Assembly: GCA_030432595.1 (NCBI GenBank)
Contig: JAUIGU010000001.1
Coordinates: forward strand, 394,720 to 458,719
Length of the DNA: 64,000 nt
Reading direction: 5' to 3'
From: Phycisphaerae bacterium
GTDB lineage: Bacteria > Planctomycetota > Phycisphaerae > Phycisphaerales > Phycisphaeraceae
How positions within the stretch are numbered: the first letter of the stretch is position 1; the number at the start of each line of letters is the position of its first letter. The translations under genes and the position numbers were made by a program. Below are positions 62,299 to 64,000 of this stretch, piece after piece. The notes under the pieces are model-generated. The model saw only the letters and a list, made by a program, of their open reading frames with translations, had not been told where the DNA came from and did not search any database.

Positions 62299-64000
62299 GT
62301 GTCGGTGGTCACCTTCAACGCGCTGCAGCGCGGTCAGTTCGAGGTCGACCGCGACAATCTGTTGATCCGGGGGGTGTCGATCATTTCGGTGGGCGAGGCG
62401 CTGGGGCACGGGTTTGAGATCGACCACGAGACGCTGCGCACGGTGTTGGCCGCGTGGCGGGCGAACGCGGAGGACATCACGAGCTGCGTGGGGCACGTCC
62501 GCGACTGGAGTGAGGTGGACCCGGTCGAGAAGACGGTGGGCCGGCCGGTGAACCTGCGGATCGACGGGGACCGGGTCCGCGGGGACGTGAAGCTGCTGGC
62601 GTCGGCGCGGCGGCTGCCGTCGGGGAACTACACCGACTGGCTGCTGGAGCTGGCGGAGGAAGACCCGCGTGCGGTGGGGATCTCGATCGTGGCGCGGTTT
62701 GACCTGGAGGAGCGGGTGGACCCGGCGACCGGCGAGGAAACCGGTCGGCCGCTGGCGCGGTGCCGGTATTTCAAGCGCGCCGATTTTGTGGGCGACCCGG
62801 CGGCGAACCGAAGCGGGCTCTTATCGACCCCCCCTTCCGCCCCGGGAGGCGCGGGCTCCACGGACGGAGCCGGCCGGACTTCCGGGGGCAGAACGAGCGG
62901 AACCATGAACCGATTGCTTGCCTTTCTTGCCGCGGTGTTGGGCCTGGACCTGACCTCCCTGACGCGCGAGAGCGTCGCGGGCCTTCGGCCGCGGCTGTCG
63001 GTGGCGGACCGCGTGATCGCGGACGTGCTGGCCAACGAAGAACTCTCCGACGACGACCGGGCGGAGGCGCTGCGGGCGCTGGGGCGCGACCCCGAGCAGC
63101 CGTGGGAGCGCTTATCCGCCGAGGATGAGGGGGCCCCCGGAACTGCCCCCGGAACTGGCCCCGGAAGTGCCGGCGGGCAGAACGGTCGGGGTCGGGACGA
63201 CCCGGCGCGCGGCGGGCAGACGCAGGGGCTGTCGAACACCGGGGCGACCAACCCGTACCCGAACGGTCAGAACGGCGGCGCGCCGAACGTGAACGGCAAC
63301 CCCCCTGCCGGCGGCAATGGTTCGGGGGCCAGCGCTTCCGGGGGGACGGCGCTGACGCAGGCGGACGTGGACGCGCGGGTGCTGGAGGCGCAGCAGCGCG
63401 AGGCGCAGCGTCAGGGAACGATTCACCACTACGCGCAGTTGTCGGCCGACCGGGGCATCACCGGTTTCGACGCCGACGCTTTGCGGGGCAACCCGCGGAT
63501 CGACGAGGCGGGGGTGCGTGATGCGTTTTTGCAGGCCTACGAGAGCGCAGCGCCGCCGATGGCGGGTTCGCGGGTGTCGGTGGGCCGGGACAACAACCTG
63601 GACACGCTCGGCGCGGCGGTGCACGACGCGATCTGCCTTCAGATCGACGTCCCGCTGTACCAGGAGGCGCGGCCGACGCGCGTGGGCGAGAGTCCGGTGT
63701 TCCTGCGGGCCGCCGACGGCGGTTACGCGCAGCGTCAGCCGCACGAGCGGGCGCGCGAGTTCGAGTACCTGTCGGTTCAGGAGCTGAGCCGGCGCTTCCT
63801 GGCGTGCCTGGGCGTGCCGGCGACGGACACGATGCACCCGCGCGAGGTGTTCAACCTGGTGACGGACCGCACGCGTCTGGCGGGTCACGTGGGCAACCTG
63901 TCGTTCCTGAACCACAGCACGAGCGACTTCCCGGGGATCTTCGCGAACGTGCTGAACAAGATGCTGCTGCCGGCCTACGAGGCCGCGCCGCACACGTCGG
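62299..64000 (+). CDS. Prohead protease-like/major capsid-like fusion protein (partial)
   Basis: A long plus-strand frame with no stop up to the window end. GTG 62299 has GGAG 10 bases upstream; GTG 62200 is an in-frame alternative adding 33 residues. Residues about 1-170 resemble a head-maturation protease (VTFNALQRGQFEVDRDNLLI, RPVNLRIDGDRVRGDVKLLA, RAVGISIVARF and the C-terminal signature FKRADFVGDPAANRSGLLS). Then comes a long Gly/Asn/Pro-rich linker with five motif copies (four exact). About 350-560 resembles capsid-type proteins of protease-capsid fusions (DRGITGFDADAL and HSTSDFPGIFANVLNKMLLP). The catalytic Ser/His are not certain. A fusion of scaffold/protease with capsid is known in phages. 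The C-terminus lies beyond the window. Confidence 0.65.
   Translation, partial: MSVVTFNALQRGQFEVDRDNLLIRGVSIISVGEALGHGFEIDHETLRTVLAAWRANAEDITSCVGHVRDWSEVDPVEKTVGRPVNLRIDGDRVRGDVKLLASARRLPSGNYTDWLLELAEEDPRAVGISIVARFDLEERVDPATGEETGRPLARCRYFKRADFVGDPAANRSGLLSTPPSAPGGAGSTDGAGRTSGGRTSGTMNRLLAFLAAVLGLDLTSLTRESVAGLRPRLSVADRVIADVLANEELSDDDRAEALRALGRDPEQPWERLSAEDEGAPGTAPGTGPGSAGGQNGRGRDDPARGGQTQGLSNTGATNPYPNGQNGGAPNVNGNPPAGGNGSGASASGGTALTQADVDARVLEAQQREAQRQGTIHHYAQLSADRGITGFDADALRGNPRIDEAGVRDAFLQAYESAAPPMAGSRVSVGRDNNLDTLGAAVHDAICLQIDVPLYQEARPTRVGESPVFLRAADGGYAQRQPHERAREFEYLSVQELSRRFLACLGVPATDTMHPREVFNLVTDRTRLAGHVGNLSFLNHSTSDFPGIFANVLNKMLLPAYEAAPHTS

Larger units (their letters stand above)
51961..64000. 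mobile_element. Prophage-like segment (continues beyond the window)
   Basis: From just right of attR to the end, the genes are phage-type: beta-helix and tail-like proteins, small lysis-type proteins, and a prohead-protease/capsid-like gene. Most are on the plus strand and joined by stop/start overlaps. No terminase, portal or tape-measure gene is visible, so only part of a phage (or a domesticated tailocin/GTA-like locus) is in view. It abuts the integrative element with only about 100 bases between, which suggests tandem use of the same tRNA target (inference). Confidence 0.6.

Noticed and set aside
1..64000. CRISPR array
   Set aside because: No regularly spaced direct repeats with unique spacers were seen; repeated GGC/GCC-rich tracts are coding repeats in the beta-strand proteins.

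Overview
The window is GC-rich DNA from what looks like a planctomycete of the Phycisphaerae type. The basis for this is several secreted proteins that carry a dockerin-like EF-hand pair followed by a PEP-CTERM sorting tail, H-X9-DG type pseudopilins, and an ECF sigma factor coupled to a FecR-LamG membrane protein. The organism assignment is inference from gene families; no rRNA marker is present.

Region 1 (1-7.3 kb) is ordinary chromosome: a partial PP-loop (QueC-like) gene, a class I glutamine amidotransferase, a small membrane protein, an HhH-GPD DNA glycosylase, and two tandem paralogous transporters that each fuse an APC permease to a PTS EIIA-like and a TrkA-C/RCK-C domain.

Region 2 (7.5-33.1 kb) is a surface and polysaccharide region: two giant beta-strand-repeat PEP-CTERM proteins, an XylR/AraC-type regulator, two pseudopilins with identical style Gly-rich tails, a GH-A/ricin/LamG enzyme, a GH43-like protein fused in frame behind another complete PEP-CTERM protein, a GH31 enzyme, an ECF sigma/FecR-LamG pair, and a GH127 beta-L-arabinofuranosidase-like enzyme. 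The sugar enzymes suggest breakdown of an arabinose/xylose/glucose-containing plant or algal glycan (inference).

Region 3 (33.16-51.86 kb) is an integrative element of about 18.7 kb bounded by a perfect 36-bp direct repeat. The repeat is the 3' end of a tRNA-like sequence, each copy next to its own terminator hairpin. At its right end it carries a tyrosine recombinase, a primase/helicase-like protein and two excisionase-like proteins. Its cargo is a HAD-like protein, an NTF2-like protein, a phosphoribosyltransferase, and a tightly packed operon of SNF2-type helicase, GxxExxY protein, type III Mod and type III Res. The target-recognition part of mod is markedly AT-richer than the rest of the gene, a sign of domain swapping.

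Region 4 (51.96 kb to the end) is prophage-like: a translationally coupled run of beta-helix and tail-type proteins, a zincin-like protein, a small lysis-type cluster (lipoprotein, coiled coil, two-TM protein), a sigma-region-4-like protein, and a long open frame, running off the window, that joins a prohead-protease-like domain to a capsid-like domain. A 9-mer, CCCCCGGAA, occurs 16 times by my count in mod/res and in region 4, on both strands and in all reading phases, and I find none in regions 1 and 2.
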